Assembly (NCBI GenBank): GCA_040756745.1
Contig: JBFLYO010000017.1
Coordinates: 1 to 64,000, forward strand
DNA: 64,000 bases
Direction of reading: 5' to 3'
Source: JBFLYO01 sp040756745
Lineage (GTDB): Bacteria; Bacteroidota; Ignavibacteria; UBA10030; UBA6906
Shown here piece by piece: positions 8,927 through 18,834 of the stretch. Both the position numbers and the translations under genes were made by a program. Position 1 is the first letter of the stretch; every line of letters starts with the position of its first letter. Below the pieces are notes generated by a model that was not told where the DNA came from, ran no database searches, and saw only the letters and a list, made by a program, of their open reading frames with translations.

Positions 8927-9931
8927 TTACCGGTTGCGATCGAGGACTTCCGCCGCTTCCTTGGCGAAATAGGTCAGGATCAGATCGGCTCCGGCGCGCT
9001 TGATCCCCGTCAGCATCTCCATCATCACCCGTTCCCCGTCCACCCAACCCATCGAGGCAGCGGCCTTCACGAGCGAGAATTCACCGCTGACGTTGTACGC
9101 GGCTGTCGGCATCCCGAACGTCTGCTTCACCCGGTAGAGCACGTCCAGGTAAGGCATGGCCGGTTTCACCATGACGATGTCCGCCCCCTCTGCGATGTCC
9201 TGCGCGACCTCGCGGATCGCTTCGTCGGAGTTCGCGGGGTCCATCTGGTGCGATCTGCGGTCACCGAACTTGGGTGTGCTTTCCGCCGCTTCTCGGAATG
9301 GCCCGTAGAATCCCGACGCATACTTGGCAGCATACGACATGATCGGGAGGTTCGGGAAGCCGTTGGCATCCAGCGTTTCGCGGATCGCCTTCACGCGCCC
9401 GTCAAACATGTCCGACGGAGCGACCATGTCCGCCCCGGCTTCCGCGTGCGTAAGTGCCTCACGTGTCAGCAGTTCAACGGATTCATCATTGACGATCTCG
9501 TTCCCCCGCACGATCCCGCAATGGCCATGGGAGGTGTATTCGCAGAGGCAGACATCGGTGATCAGGAAAAGCTCGGGGATCTCTTTCTTGACGGCCCGAA
9601 GCGCCTCCTGGACCACGCCGTGCTCGTTGTACGCGCCAGAGCCGACTTCGTCCTTCTCCTCCGGAATTCCGAAGAAAATGACCGCCGGTATGCCGCGGGA
9701 CATGACATCGGCGCACTCGCGCACGATGGTGTCGACCGACATCTGAAACACCCCTGGCATCGACGAAACGGCCTTTTTGACATTCCGCCCGGGGACCACA
9801 AACAACGGATAAATGAAGTCCTTCTTGGTCAGTGTGGTTTCCCGGACCATACTCCGCAGCGTCTCGGTCATCCGGAGCCGGCGGAGCCGGGAGACCGGAA
9901 ACTGTGCAACGTTCGTCTCTACGGTGCTCAT
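8927..9931 (-). CDS. hemB: Delta-aminolevulinic acid dehydratase (porphobilinogen synthase)
   Basis: A 334-residue enzyme that condenses two 5-aminolevulinate molecules to porphobilinogen. The metal site carries the cysteine pattern DVCLCEYTSHGHCG, so the zinc-dependent class is expected and not the Mg/Asp class. The two Schiff-base lysines lie in MSYAAKYASGFYGPFREA and MVKPAMPYLD. It sits between hemY (31 bp upstream) and hemL (13 bp downstream). Confidence 0.97.
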   Translation of the reverse strand: MSTVETNVAQFPVSRLRRLRMTETLRSMVRETTLTKKDFIYPLFVVPGRNVKKAVSSMPGVFQMSVDTIVRECADVMSRGIPAVIFFGIPEEKDEVGSGAYNEHGVVQEALRAVKKEIPELFLITDVCLCEYTSHGHCGIVRGNEIVNDESVELLTREALTHAEAGADMVAPSDMFDGRVKAIRETLDANGFPNLPIMSYAAKYASGFYGPFREAAESTPKFGDRRSHQMDPANSDEAIREVAQDIAEGADIVMVKPAMPYLDVLYRVKQTFGMPTAAYNVSGEFSLVKAAASMGWVDGERVMMEMLTGIKRAGADLILTYFAKEAAEVLDRNR

Positions 9932-9962
9932 TGGTGCGCCCTCACGTTGTTAAGTACTACGA

Positions 9963-11339
9963 TCAGTGTCCTTCTCCGATGATCCGTCGCGCAATCCGCT
10001 CGCCGCTCATGACACAATCTCCCACCGCGATGCCGCCACGGAAATTGCTGCAGAAATGGAGGCCGCGCACGCGGCCCTCCAAGGCCTCAAGCGCATTCAT
10101 GATCTCCAGGTAACCAAGGGCATATTGCGGAATCGCCTTCTGCCACCGGATGACCTTGTGATAGGCCGGGTCCCCTTTCACCCCCATGATACTGGCGAGC
10201 TCCGACGCGACGAGGCGGACAAGTTCTTCGTCTCCCCTGCCAGTGATGTCGGGCTGGCGCGATCCGCCGACGAATGTTGTCAGCGCAACATGCCCGGAGG
10301 GTGCACGGCCTGGGAAGAGCGCCGAGGACCAGATAGTCCCCAGGATCTTCCGTCGCTCCCTTGCCGGTATGAGATACCCGAAACCGTCCAGCGGTCTGGT
10401 CATTGCCGCGGCGGGGTACCCGAGGAACACCTGCGCCACCGGGGGATAGGATATCCCTTCCAGTGCATCCGCGAGAGATGGCGCATAGGGACGCACAAAG
10501 CGTTCTGCGACATACGCAGGGACGGCGATAACCACCGCGTCCGCCGTCACCTCTCCCCTTCCTTCCCTCGTCTCGAACCCGACCTTGATACGCCCCTCCG
10601 GCATCCGATCTACAGAGGTGACGTTCGTCTGCAACCGGAGCCGGTCACCGAGAGAACCGGCCAGCGCACGGGGGAGCGTCTGCATCCCCCGACGGAACGA
10701 GAACATACGTGCCCGGTCCTTTGCCTTCTCCGCCCGCTTCTTCCTCTCGCGTGCGCCGCCGATCATCCCGCGAATCAGGCCTCCGTAGCGCTCCTCCAGA
10801 GCATACAGCTTTGGAAACGCGGCACGGACACTGAGCCGTTCCGGGTCACCGGCATAGACACCTGCCACAAAGGGGTTGATGGCATACTCCAGGAACTCTC
10901 TGCCGAGTCGTCGCTCGACAAACTCTGCCACCGTCTCCTCTTCTCTCGCCCGTCCCACAAACGGTTCCTTCAGCAACCGGAGTTTTCCGCCAACCGACCA
11001 CAATGACGACGCGACAAATGCCGGCGGCGACATCGGAAGGGGATGCAGCGTGCCGTCCCTGAGGATGTAGCGCTTGTCCGCGGCCGCATGAGCGTACACG
11101 CGCTCATCCACGAGACCCAGGCTTTCAAACATGTCGTTGAAGAGGGGAGTCGTTTCGAGTGCGCTGTTCGGTCCGGTCTCAACCAGCCAACCGTTGTCCG
11201 CGATGGTCTGCATCGTCCCGCCCGGTGCGGCGTCCCGTTCCAGCACCGTCACGTCCACCCCACCCCGCCGCAGGTAGTGCGCCGCCGTCAGTCCGGAGAT
11301 GCCGCCGCCGACAACCACAACCGAACGCGCCTCGCTCAT
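9963..11339 (-). CDS. hemY: Oxygen-dependent protoporphyrinogen oxidase (FAD)
   Basis: A 458-residue FAD protein of the HemY/PPOX class (called hemG in some annotations). It has the dinucleotide-binding VVVVGGGISGLTAAHYLRR near residues 7-25 and LERDAAPGGTMQT, and the C-terminal FRGGIAVGDCV box that closes the FAD site. It oxidises protoporphyrinogen IX to protoporphyrin IX with O2. The start overlaps the end of hemH by 4 bp (ATGA), so the last two steps of heme synthesis are translationally coupled. Confidence 0.95.
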   Translation of the reverse strand: MSEARSVVVVGGGISGLTAAHYLRRGGVDVTVLERDAAPGGTMQTIADNGWLVETGPNSALETTPLFNDMFESLGLVDERVYAHAAADKRYILRDGTLHPLPMSPPAFVASSLWSVGGKLRLLKEPFVGRAREEETVAEFVERRLGREFLEYAINPFVAGVYAGDPERLSVRAAFPKLYALEERYGGLIRGMIGGARERKKRAEKAKDRARMFSFRRGMQTLPRALAGSLGDRLRLQTNVTSVDRMPEGRIKVGFETREGRGEVTADAVVIAVPAYVAERFVRPYAPSLADALEGISYPPVAQVFLGYPAAAMTRPLDGFGYLIPARERRKILGTIWSSALFPGRAPSGHVALTTFVGGSRQPDITGRGDEELVRLVASELASIMGVKGDPAYHKVIRWQKAIPQYALGYLEIMNALEALEGRVRGLHFCSNFRGGIAVGDCVMSGERIARRIIGEGH

Positions 11340-12319
11340 CCGGCCGCCTTCCGCAGGACGAGATCGGCCAGGGCGTCGATAAAGTAGGGGTTCGTATGGA
11401 GTGCCGGCGACATATCGAAATACCTGATCCCGCGGGCACGCGCCTCAGCCCGCCCCTCGATGTTGATCTCCCAGAGGGTCTCGCTGTGGTCGGACACGAA
11501 AGCGATCGGCACGACGATGACATGCGAGACATTCTCATGCGCCAGGCGCTCGATTGTCTGATCGAGCGAGGGCTCGAGCCATTTCTGCGGTCCAACCTTG
11601 CTCTGATAACAGAGATGATGGCGCAGCCCGAAGTTTCCCGCTTTGAGGACCGCGGCATAGGTACGGACAATCTGCGGCTGGTAGGGATCCCCATCGCGCA
11701 CCAGCTTCAGCGGCGTGCCGTGGGCGCTGAAGACGAGATGTACGTGTGAGCGCTCGGATTCGGGCACCCGGTTCAGGGCGATCGTGATGTTCCGCACGAG
11801 CGCGGCAACGAACCGGGGATGATCCGCGTACTGTTCGACGAGCTCCGTGCGCATGTGCGTGGCGCCCCGGCGGGCAATGACCCGGCCCCACTCGTTGACG
11901 CTCGATCCCGTGGTCGTCTTCGAATACTGCGGGTAGAGGGGGAGCAGGATGACCCGCTCCACGCCAGCTGCCGCCAGCTGAGCGATCGCCGTATCGGTCA
12001 TTGGATGCCAGTACCGCATCGCAATGACGACCCTGACGTTCAGCCGGGGGAGGAGCGCACGTTCGAGGGCGGAAGCCTGGCGAAGGGTCAGCTTGAGGAT
12101 CGGGGAGCGCCCTCCGATGCGACGGTAGTATTTCTGCACCTTTGGCGCACGAGTGCGCGCGATCAGCCGCGCGAGCCGCCGGCGGAAGAGGAACGCCAGC
12201 GGGAGGTCAATAATATCGGGGTCGCTGAACAGATTAACGAGGAATGGCTCGACGCTGTCGAGCGAGTCAGGCCCCCCAAGCTGGAGGAGGACGACGCCGA
12301 GAGGTTTCTGGGCACTCAT
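11336..12319 (-). CDS. hemH: Ferrochelatase
   Basis: A 327-residue ferrochelatase inserting Fe2+ into protoporphyrin IX. It begins with the GVVLLQLGGPDSL motif (residues 8-20) and has RYWHP, PLYPQYSKTTTGS, the catalytic His in VFSAHGTPLKLV, and WLEPSLDQTIERL followed by VVPIAFVSDHSETLWEI. No cysteine cluster for an Fe-S centre is obvious at the C-terminus. It lies 13 bp after the sensor kinase gene and overlaps hemY by 4 bp. Confidence 0.97.
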   Translation of the reverse strand: MSAQKPLGVVLLQLGGPDSLDSVEPFLVNLFSDPDIIDLPLAFLFRRRLARLIARTRAPKVQKYYRRIGGRSPILKLTLRQASALERALLPRLNVRVVIAMRYWHPMTDTAIAQLAAAGVERVILLPLYPQYSKTTTGSSVNEWGRVIARRGATHMRTELVEQYADHPRFVAALVRNITIALNRVPESERSHVHLVFSAHGTPLKLVRDGDPYQPQIVRTYAAVLKAGNFGLRHHLCYQSKVGPQKWLEPSLDQTIERLAHENVSHVIVVPIAFVSDHSETLWEINIEGRAEARARGIRYFDMSPALHTNPYFIDALADLVLRKAAG

Positions 12320-12332
12320 GGTGCATCGACCC

Positions 12333-15125
12333 TCATGCGGGCGGGGCGTCGAGAACCCGGCGCACGGCGACGGCCAGATCGTCGATCCTGTACGGTTTCT
12401 GAACGAACGCTTTCACCCCGCGCGCCAGAAGATCGCGCGCACGCTCGTCCTGCGAATAGCCGGTGGAAAGAATCACGCGAACATCCGGATTCATGGACTT
12501 GAGTTTATCAAACGTCTCCGGCCCACCCATGCCGGGCATCGTCATGTCCAGGATCACCAGGTCAATCTCCCTCCCCCGTTCATTATAGATTTCGACCGCC
12601 GCCCTGCCATCGCCTGCCCCCACCACGGCATACCCCTTGTCCTGCAGGATATCGGACACCAGCGTGCGGATGGTCTCTTCGTCGTCCACAATGAGAATGG
12701 TCTCGCGGCCACGCGTCGGCCCGCTTTCGGTTGCGGCAGCACGCTCGGCGGCCTTTTCCACGGCAGGGATGTACACCGAGAATGTTGTCCCCACGCCGAC
12801 CTCGCTCTCGACATTGATGAAGCCCCCATGATTCTTCACGATGCCGTAGACGGTCGCAAGGCCGAGGCCGGTTCCTTTTCCCTTTTCCTTGGTTGTAAAG
12901 AACGGGTCGAAGATCTTCCCCCGGATCGTCCGGTCAATACCGACACCCGTATCGGCAATGTCGATCTTCACGTAGGGGCCCCAGCGCGCGTCAAGCACCG
13001 TCTGGAGGAACGCGTCGGGCCGGTCCAGGCGCTGCGTGCCGATCGTCAACGTCCCTCCGCCCGGCATGGCGTCGCGCGCATTGATGCAGAGGTTCATCAG
13101 CACCTGTTGCATCTGCGAGGCGTCCGCCTCTATCACAGGTGAAGAGGGATCGAGTGAGGCCTGCAACTGGATATTCTTCTCGATGGACCCGCGGAGCAGT
13201 TCAACGGTCTCGCCGATGAGATCATTGATTGCCATCGGCCCGACGACGTATTTGCCCCCGCGTGCAAAGGCCAGAAGCTGCGACGTCAGCTCTGCCGCGC
13301 GGAGAGCCGACCGCTCGATCGTCTCCAGATGGGGAAAAATCTTGTCCTCTTTCGGCACCTGCGACTTAACAAACGAGGCATAGCCGAGTATGCCTCCCAG
13401 GATATTGTTGAAATCGTGGGCAATTCCACCAGCGAGGAGCCCGATGCTCTCCATTTTCTGGGACTGAATGAGCTGTTCTTCGAGTCGCCGCCTGTCGGTC
13501 ACATCCTCCAGCATGCCCACGACGTTGGTGAGCATGGCATTCCCCCCCGTGACCGGGAACATCCGCGCATGCACCGTTCGCTCGGCTCCGGTGAGCTGGA
13601 GATCGGGTGACGCGGAGCGCGGATCGATCACCACCGACGGAATGTCCACGATCTGTCCCTTGTAGGCCGCAGCCACATTGTCGGACAATCCCGATTTCTT
13701 GAACACCCTGGCATGGAAGACGTTGACGCGGCCGACGACCGCCTCCTTGCCCGGTGCACCGAAGAGTCGAAGCCAGGCTTCATTGACGTCCACGAGATTG
13801 CCGCGCGGATCCAGGACCATGACCGCAAGAGGTGTCTGGTTGAGGATCCGGTTCAGCGTGTCACGCGATTCGAGGATGGCCTCCTCAAGCCGCTTCCGTT
13901 CGGTGATATCGCGTGCCACCCCCTGCACGCCGATCACTTTCCCCTCTTTGAACACCGGCTTCTCGTTGATCTCCAGCAGCAAGCGCCGCCCGTCGGCATG
14001 ATACACTTCGCACAGATAGGCCGGGGCGGCGATCCCTTCACGCATCGCGCGCTCGGTGTACTCGCGGACCTGGAGGTTGATCGGGCTATCGGTGAGCGAC
14101 TTGGTGTAGTGATCTTTCCAGAATGCCGCTGTGTGGCCGGTGATCCGTTCCACCGAGGGGGAGATGTAGGTGAAAATCCCCTTCACGTCGTGGACGTAGA
14201 AGAACATGTCGAGCGTTCCCTCGACGATGATGCGGAGCAGCTCTTCGGACGCCGCGAGCTTGACCTCCGCTCGTTTCTGCTCGCTCAGGTCGCGGAGGAT
14301 GGCAACGATCACGTTTCGGTCGCCCAGGCTGACGAGGCTGGCGGTCATCTCCGTCGGGACGCGCTTGCCGTTCTTTCTGACGTAGTCAACCGGACCGATC
14401 TGGGCAACCCATTTCGCGGTGCGCACCCTTTCGAACGCGGCGTGTGCAGAGGCCTGGTAATCCTCAGCATGCAGGTCGAAGATGCTGCTCCCGATCAGCT
14501 CGTTTCTCCGGCGGCCGGTGAGGCGCAGGGCCTGGGGGTTGACGTCGATGATCGCCCCATCACGGGGGTCCACAAGGAACACGGCGTCGATCACGCCGCG
14601 GAAGAGTGTATTATATTTCTCAAGCGCCCCGTGCAGCTTCTCATCCGTTCCGGCCCGGTCAAGCAAGGTCGCCGCATGCGCAGCAACGATGCGGACAAGC
14701 TTCAGCGTCGCTGCCGGTTCGTGAAACGGCGACGTACTCCCTATGCAGAGCGCTCCCACTGTGCTGCGTCGGAGCCTGACGGGTACAACGCTCACAGCGG
14801 CAAGCCCTGCCTCTGTGAAGGAGCGCGAAGCCGCCGACTGGGCGATACGCGCGCGCATCACAGGGGAACCGTTACGGATCACCGCGCGCGCCAACGGGCG
14901 GACGGCATCATCGGCTTTCGGTCCCGAGACTCCGCTTCTGGACTCCCGCGAGAACACCAGACGGGTGTCCTCGCCATCGACCCGTACGAGAGAGCAGTAG
15001 GAGCACCCGGTCTCGGACGCGACGGCGGAGAGCAGCAACCGAACTCCCTTGGCAGTCGGGTGGGACGCTGAGAGGATCGCGAGGCGTTCCAGGAGGCGCG
15101 CACGACGATCAGCCGTAAGACGCAT
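12333..15125 (-). CDS. Cytoplasmic GAF-PAS-PAS-PAS hybrid histidine kinase with C-terminal receiver
   Basis: A 930-residue sensor kinase with no membrane segment. Order seen: a GAF-like domain (about 10-160), three PAS domains (about 170-285, 295-410, 425-545), and a HisKA dimerisation domain with GGIAHDFNNIL, the likely phospho-His being His570. An HATPase domain follows (NLCINARDAMPGGG, DTGVGID, GTGLGLATVYGIV), then a receiver domain with phospho-acceptor Asp860 in LVILDMTMPGMGG and the conserved Lys in FVQKPY. There is no DNA-binding output. It sits in the heme operon with gaps of 32 bp to hemF and 13 bp to hemH, and no partner regulator is adjacent. The GAF and PAS domains could bind heme, oxygen or a flavin, but no specific cofactor signature was recognised. 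Confidence 0.93.
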   Translation of the reverse strand: MRLTADRRARLLERLAILSASHPTAKGVRLLLSAVASETGCSYCSLVRVDGEDTRLVFSRESRSGVSGPKADDAVRPLARAVIRNGSPVMRARIAQSAASRSFTEAGLAAVSVVPVRLRRSTVGALCIGSTSPFHEPAATLKLVRIVAAHAATLLDRAGTDEKLHGALEKYNTLFRGVIDAVFLVDPRDGAIIDVNPQALRLTGRRRNELIGSSIFDLHAEDYQASAHAAFERVRTAKWVAQIGPVDYVRKNGKRVPTEMTASLVSLGDRNVIVAILRDLSEQKRAEVKLAASEELLRIIVEGTLDMFFYVHDVKGIFTYISPSVERITGHTAAFWKDHYTKSLTDSPINLQVREYTERAMREGIAAPAYLCEVYHADGRRLLLEINEKPVFKEGKVIGVQGVARDITERKRLEEAILESRDTLNRILNQTPLAVMVLDPRGNLVDVNEAWLRLFGAPGKEAVVGRVNVFHARVFKKSGLSDNVAAAYKGQIVDIPSVVIDPRSASPDLQLTGAERTVHARMFPVTGGNAMLTNVVGMLEDVTDRRRLEEQLIQSQKMESIGLLAGGIAHDFNNILGGILGYASFVKSQVPKEDKIFPHLETIERSALRAAELTSQLLAFARGGKYVVGPMAINDLIGETVELLRGSIEKNIQLQASLDPSSPVIEADASQMQQVLMNLCINARDAMPGGGTLTIGTQRLDRPDAFLQTVLDARWGPYVKIDIADTGVGIDRTIRGKIFDPFFTTKEKGKGTGLGLATVYGIVKNHGGFINVESEVGVGTTFSVYIPAVEKAAERAAATESGPTRGRETILIVDDEETIRTLVSDILQDKGYAVVGAGDGRAAVEIYNERGREIDLVILDMTMPGMGGPETFDKLKSMNPDVRVILSTGYSQDERARDLLARGVKAFVQKPYRIDDLAVAVRRVLDAPPA

Positions 15126-15157
15126 CGAAGTCTAGGCTCCTTCCAGGGGGCTTGCGT

Positions 15158-16069
15158 TCATACCCACTCCCGCGGGGATGACAGGAGTGCAAGAAGACGT
15201 GCTTCACGCGAACCGGGGTCCGGGCGAACATCGTATCCCCATCGCACCAGCGGGGGGAGCGACATCAGGATCGACTCCACTCGACCGCCCGTTTCGAGCC
15301 CGAAAGCCGTCCCCCGGTCGTAGAGCAGATTAAATTCCACATACCGGCCCCGGCGGACGAGTTGCCATGCACGTTCCCGTTCCCCCCATTCCTCTCCGGC
15401 CCGCCGGAGAACGATGGGCGTGTAGGCCGGCAGGAATGTGTCGCCGACGGAGCGCACAAAGCTGAAGAGCTTCTCGCCGTCTCCGCGAAGGTAATCGAAA
15501 AAGATCCCTCCGACGCCGCGCGTTTCGTTTCGGTGACGAAGGAAGAAATATTCATCGCACCACTTCTTGTAGCGGGGGTAAAGGTCCGCCCCATGGGCAT
15601 CACACGCCCCCTTGAGGGTCCGGTGAAATCCAACAATGTCCTCTTCAAACGGATAGTACGGCGTCAGATCAATCCCCCCACCGAACCAGAAATCCCCCCC
15701 TTCCCGCTCGAAGTACCGGAAGTTGGCATGCACCGTCGGGATCATCGGGCTCCGCGGATGGAGGACGAGAGAAATCCCGCTGGCAAAGAACTCCGCGCGG
15801 GGCACCTGCAGTGTCTCGGCCATCGTCTCGGGGAGGAGGCCGTGAACCGCCGAACTGTTCACTCCCCCCTTCTCCAGAAGGGCCCCGTCTTCGATCACGC
15901 GTGCACGCCCTCCGCCGCCGCCGGGTCGCTCCCACCGGTCCTCGCGGAATTTCCGCTTCCCGTCAAGTTCCTCCAGCGCCCTGCAGATTTGTTCCTGCAG
16001 CCCCTCAATGTACTCCTGCATCCGAACGGCAAGAGGAGATCGCTTCGGAGCCCCCCGCCGCTCAGACAT
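15158..16069 (-). CDS. hemF: Oxygen-dependent coproporphyrinogen-III oxidase
   Basis: A 303-residue HemF, the aerobic enzyme making protoporphyrinogen IX from coproporphyrinogen III. Family marks are GGGGGRARVIEDGALLEKGGVNSS, SLVLHPRSPMIPTVHANFRYFE, FGGGIDLTPYY, RGVGGIFFDYL and RGRYVEFNLLYDRGT near the C-terminus. The ATG at 16069 gives the normal length and overlaps the hemE stop by 8 bp. The frame stays open 32 codons further upstream inside hemE, but that part has no HemF similarity. With HemY it marks an aerobic lifestyle or at least oxygen tolerance. Confidence 0.96.
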   Translation of the reverse strand: MSERRGAPKRSPLAVRMQEYIEGLQEQICRALEELDGKRKFREDRWERPGGGGGRARVIEDGALLEKGGVNSSAVHGLLPETMAETLQVPRAEFFASGISLVLHPRSPMIPTVHANFRYFEREGGDFWFGGGIDLTPYYPFEEDIVGFHRTLKGACDAHGADLYPRYKKWCDEYFFLRHRNETRGVGGIFFDYLRGDGEKLFSFVRSVGDTFLPAYTPIVLRRAGEEWGERERAWQLVRRGRYVEFNLLYDRGTAFGLETGGRVESILMSLPPLVRWGYDVRPDPGSREARLLALLSSPREWV

Positions 16070-17102
16070 GATATACTGTGCTTTCCTCCTGTACCGCGCG
16101 GACCATGGCGCGTACATGTTCCACAGGCACGTCCGGGAAGATTCCGTGTCCCAGGTTGAAGACATGGCCTGGGCCGCGGCCGTACTTCCGGAGGATGGAG
16201 CGGACTTCTTTTCTGATCATTTCGGGGGATGCGTAGAGAAACGATGGATCAAGATTCCCCTGAATCGCGACCCGTTCCCCGATCGCCTCGCGCGCCGAGG
16301 CCATATCGACGGTCCAGTCGATGCCCACAACGTCCGCTCCGATCGCCGCTAGGTCCTTCAGTGCATGATTGGCCCCTTTGGAAAACACGATCACGGGGGC
16401 CCCGTCCCGATGCAGAGCGGACACGATCTCAAACATCGGATCAAGAGAGAATTTGCGGTAATGATCGGGATCGAGGATACCTCCCCAAGTATCAAAGAGC
16501 TGGACTGCATCCGCCCCCGCGGCAATCTGCGCCTCGAGGTACCGCCGCACGACCTCCACGAGGCGTCGAAGAATCTTGCCCAGCAGTTCGGGCTCGTCGA
16601 GCATCATCCGTTTCACGGCGGCGAATTCCCTGGACCCCTTCCCTTCCACCATGTATGCGGCAATGGTCCAGGGTGAACCGGCGAAACCGATGAGGGGGAC
16701 GCGTCCCTGGAGGGACCGCTTCGAGGCAGCGATCGCCTCCATCACGAAACGTAACTGTCGCTCCGGATCGACGTCCCTCAGACTTTCAAGGTCGCTTGCG
16801 CTTCGCAGCGGTGCCCCAAAGACAGGGCCGCGCGACTCAACCATCTCCAGTTGCATCCCCATGGCTTCCGGGACGACGAGGATGTCGGAAAAGATGATTG
16901 CCGCATCCACGCCGAGAATGTCGACCGGCTGGAGCGTGACCTCGGCGGCCAGCTCCGGCGTTTTGCACATCGTGAGGAAGTCGGTCTTCGCCCGGACGGC
17001 TCGGTATTCCGGAAGATAACGGCCCGCCTGTCGCATCATCCAGACGGGTGTCCGGTCGACGCCCTGACGCCTGCACGCCCGGAGAAACCTGTCACTATTC
17101 AT
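16062..17102 (-). CDS. hemE: Uroporphyrinogen decarboxylase
   Basis: A 346-residue enzyme that decarboxylates the four acetate side chains of uroporphyrinogen III. Typical motifs are RTPVWMMRQAGRYLPEYR (residues about 17-34), PVDILGVDAAIIFSDILV, GFAGSPWTIAAYMVEG, QLFDTWGG and the C-terminal FNLGHGIFPDVPVEHV. It starts 6 bp after hemD and overlaps hemF at its end. Confidence 0.97.
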   Translation of the reverse strand: MNSDRFLRACRRQGVDRTPVWMMRQAGRYLPEYRAVRAKTDFLTMCKTPELAAEVTLQPVDILGVDAAIIFSDILVVPEAMGMQLEMVESRGPVFGAPLRSASDLESLRDVDPERQLRFVMEAIAASKRSLQGRVPLIGFAGSPWTIAAYMVEGKGSREFAAVKRMMLDEPELLGKILRRLVEVVRRYLEAQIAAGADAVQLFDTWGGILDPDHYRKFSLDPMFEIVSALHRDGAPVIVFSKGANHALKDLAAIGADVVGIDWTVDMASAREAIGERVAIQGNLDPSFLYASPEMIRKEVRSILRKYGRGPGHVFNLGHGIFPDVPVEHVRAMVRAVQEESTVYHV

Positions 17103-17108
17103 TCGCCT

Positions 17109-17879
17109 TCAATTGTAGAAATCGTCGATGCACTGCACCAGCCCCCGGGCGGTCGACTCGCGCGCCATCATATCGACCGGAAGTCCGAGGTCGCGGATCG
17201 CATCCGCTGTCGTCGGACCGATGACAGCGATCTTCGCGTGGTCGGGGACTGCGGCAAGGTTGTGCGAGTCGAACAACGACGCAAAATTTTCGGCTGCCGA
17301 CGGGCTGGCAAACGTTAAAACGTCGAACTCGCCCCCGAGGATTCGCCGCATGATACTCATTGCCTCGAGTCCCTCCGGCCTGGTCGTGGTGTAGACGATC
17401 ACCTGATCGACGGCCGCGCCGGCGTTTCGGAGCCCTCGGGTCGTCTCCTCCCGTGCAAGCGTGCCGCACGGAAAGAGAAGGTGTGTCCCCTCATACACTT
17501 TGCCCAGTGAGGAGGCCAGCGAGACTGCGGTCGCTTCCGGGGGGGTGAGGTCAACCCTCGCGCCGAAGGTGCGGACTGCCTCGGCAGTTTTGTTGCCCAC
17601 TGCAATCGTCCTCAGTCCGGCACGCTGGGCGTCGTCCAGACCCAGGATCACCGCCCGTCCGAAGAACCCCTCGACGGCATTAACGCTCGTAAAGACTATT
17701 GCGTCGTAGTCCCTGATGCGCCGGATCGCATCGTCGCACTCCCTCCACGATGCCGGTGGCGCGATCGTGATCAAGGGAATAACGACGGCGGTTCCGCCAC
17801 GTTTCTCGATCTCCTTCACCATCTCGCCGGCCTGCCGCCTGGGCCGGGTCACCAGGATGGTGCGGCTACGCAGGCTCAT
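17109..17879 (-). CDS. hemD: Uroporphyrinogen-III synthase
   Basis: A 256-residue HemD that closes and inverts ring D of hydroxymethylbilane. The family is poorly conserved. The ILVTRPRRQAGEM start, DAIVFTSVNAVEGFF, RTIAVGNKTAEAVRTFG and the second-domain FASPSAAENF and KIAVIGPTTADAIRDLG patterns support the call, as does its place between hemC and hemE. The ATG at 17879 overlaps the hemC end by 14 bp and gives the normal length. Confidence 0.92.
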   Translation of the reverse strand: MSLRSRTILVTRPRRQAGEMVKEIEKRGGTAVVIPLITIAPPASWRECDDAIRRIRDYDAIVFTSVNAVEGFFGRAVILGLDDAQRAGLRTIAVGNKTAEAVRTFGARVDLTPPEATAVSLASSLGKVYEGTHLLFPCGTLAREETTRGLRNAGAAVDQVIVYTTTRPEGLEAMSIMRRILGGEFDVLTFASPSAAENFASLFDSHNLAAVPDHAKIAVIGPTTADAIRDLGLPVDMMARESTARGLVQCIDDFYN

Positions 17880-18834
17880 GGGATGCCGGGCGTATCGACC
17901 GGAGGATTTGTTCCGCACCTCCTTGAAGTAGTGTCTCAGCAAGTTTCCGGCCGAGGTCGTCCGCTTCCTCCGGCTGCCCGTGAATCCTCCCCCGGACGAT
18001 CGTTTTGCCGTCGAGCGACCCTACCATGGCGTCCAGCCGGAGCTCGGGAATCGACCCGTTCCTCTCCACCAGACGCCCGTGTGCGCCGATCGGCACCTGG
18101 CAGCCTCCTTCGAGCCGACGGAGGAGAGCCCGCTCCGCAGTGGTGGCAAACGTGGTAGATGCGTCTGCCAACCCCTCAAGAGTTTCCGCCACCTCCGCAT
18201 CTCCTTCCCTCATCTCGATCGCGAGCGCCCCCTGTCCCACCGCCGGCAGAATGACATCGGCAGGAATCACTTCACCGATGGCCTGGTCAAGACCCAGGCG
18301 CACAACCCCCGCACGCGCGAGAATGATCCCCTGCCACGTCGATTCTTCCAGCTTCTTCATCCGCGTATGCAGGTTTCCCCGGAGATCAACGACGGTGACG
18401 TCGGGGCGTAGGGCAAGAAGCTGGCATTTCCGCCTGAGGCTCCCTGTGGCGATAAGCGCACCGTAAAGTTGTTCCTTCAGTGTGCGGACCGGGTTATCGG
18501 GATGGGGGATGAACACATCACGCACGTCCTCGCGGCGGCACACTGCGCCGATGACGAGTCCTGCAGGAACCAGCGTGGGTAGATCTTTCAGACTGTGTAC
18601 GGCAATGTCGATCCGCCCCGCACGCAGGGCCTCCTCAATCTCTTTGGTAAAAAGCCCCTTATCCCCGATGGCCGCCAGCGGAGAATCCAGGACGCGGTCC
18701 CCCGTCGTGCGGATCACCTCGAGCGTCGTCTCGAGCCACGGATGATGCTTCTGCAATTCTCGAGCCACCCAGCGGGCCTGCCAGAGCGCAAGTTCGCTTC
18801 CACGGCTGCCGATCCTGAGAGTCTTATTCTCCAC
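17866..18834 (-). CDS. hemC: Hydroxymethylbilane synthase (porphobilinogen deaminase)
   Basis: A 322-residue enzyme polymerising four porphobilinogen units. It begins LRIGSRGSELALWQARWV; it has AVHSLKDLPT, the RRKCQLLALRPD segment and the dipyrromethane-attachment cysteine in RRLEGGCQVPIGAHG. The start is GTG at 18834, 11 bp inside the hemA end; a further 46 codons upstream remain open but lie within hemA and are not HemC-like. It shares overlaps with both hemA and hemD. Confidence 0.96.
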   Translation of the reverse strand: MENKTLRIGSRGSELALWQARWVARELQKHHPWLETTLEVIRTTGDRVLDSPLAAIGDKGLFTKEIEEALRAGRIDIAVHSLKDLPTLVPAGLVIGAVCRREDVRDVFIPHPDNPVRTLKEQLYGALIATGSLRRKCQLLALRPDVTVVDLRGNLHTRMKKLEESTWQGIILARAGVVRLGLDQAIGEVIPADVILPAVGQGALAIEMREGDAEVAETLEGLADASTTFATTAERALLRRLEGGCQVPIGAHGRLVERNGSIPELRLDAMVGSLDGKTIVRGRIHGQPEEADDLGRKLAETLLQGGAEQILRSIRPASHEPA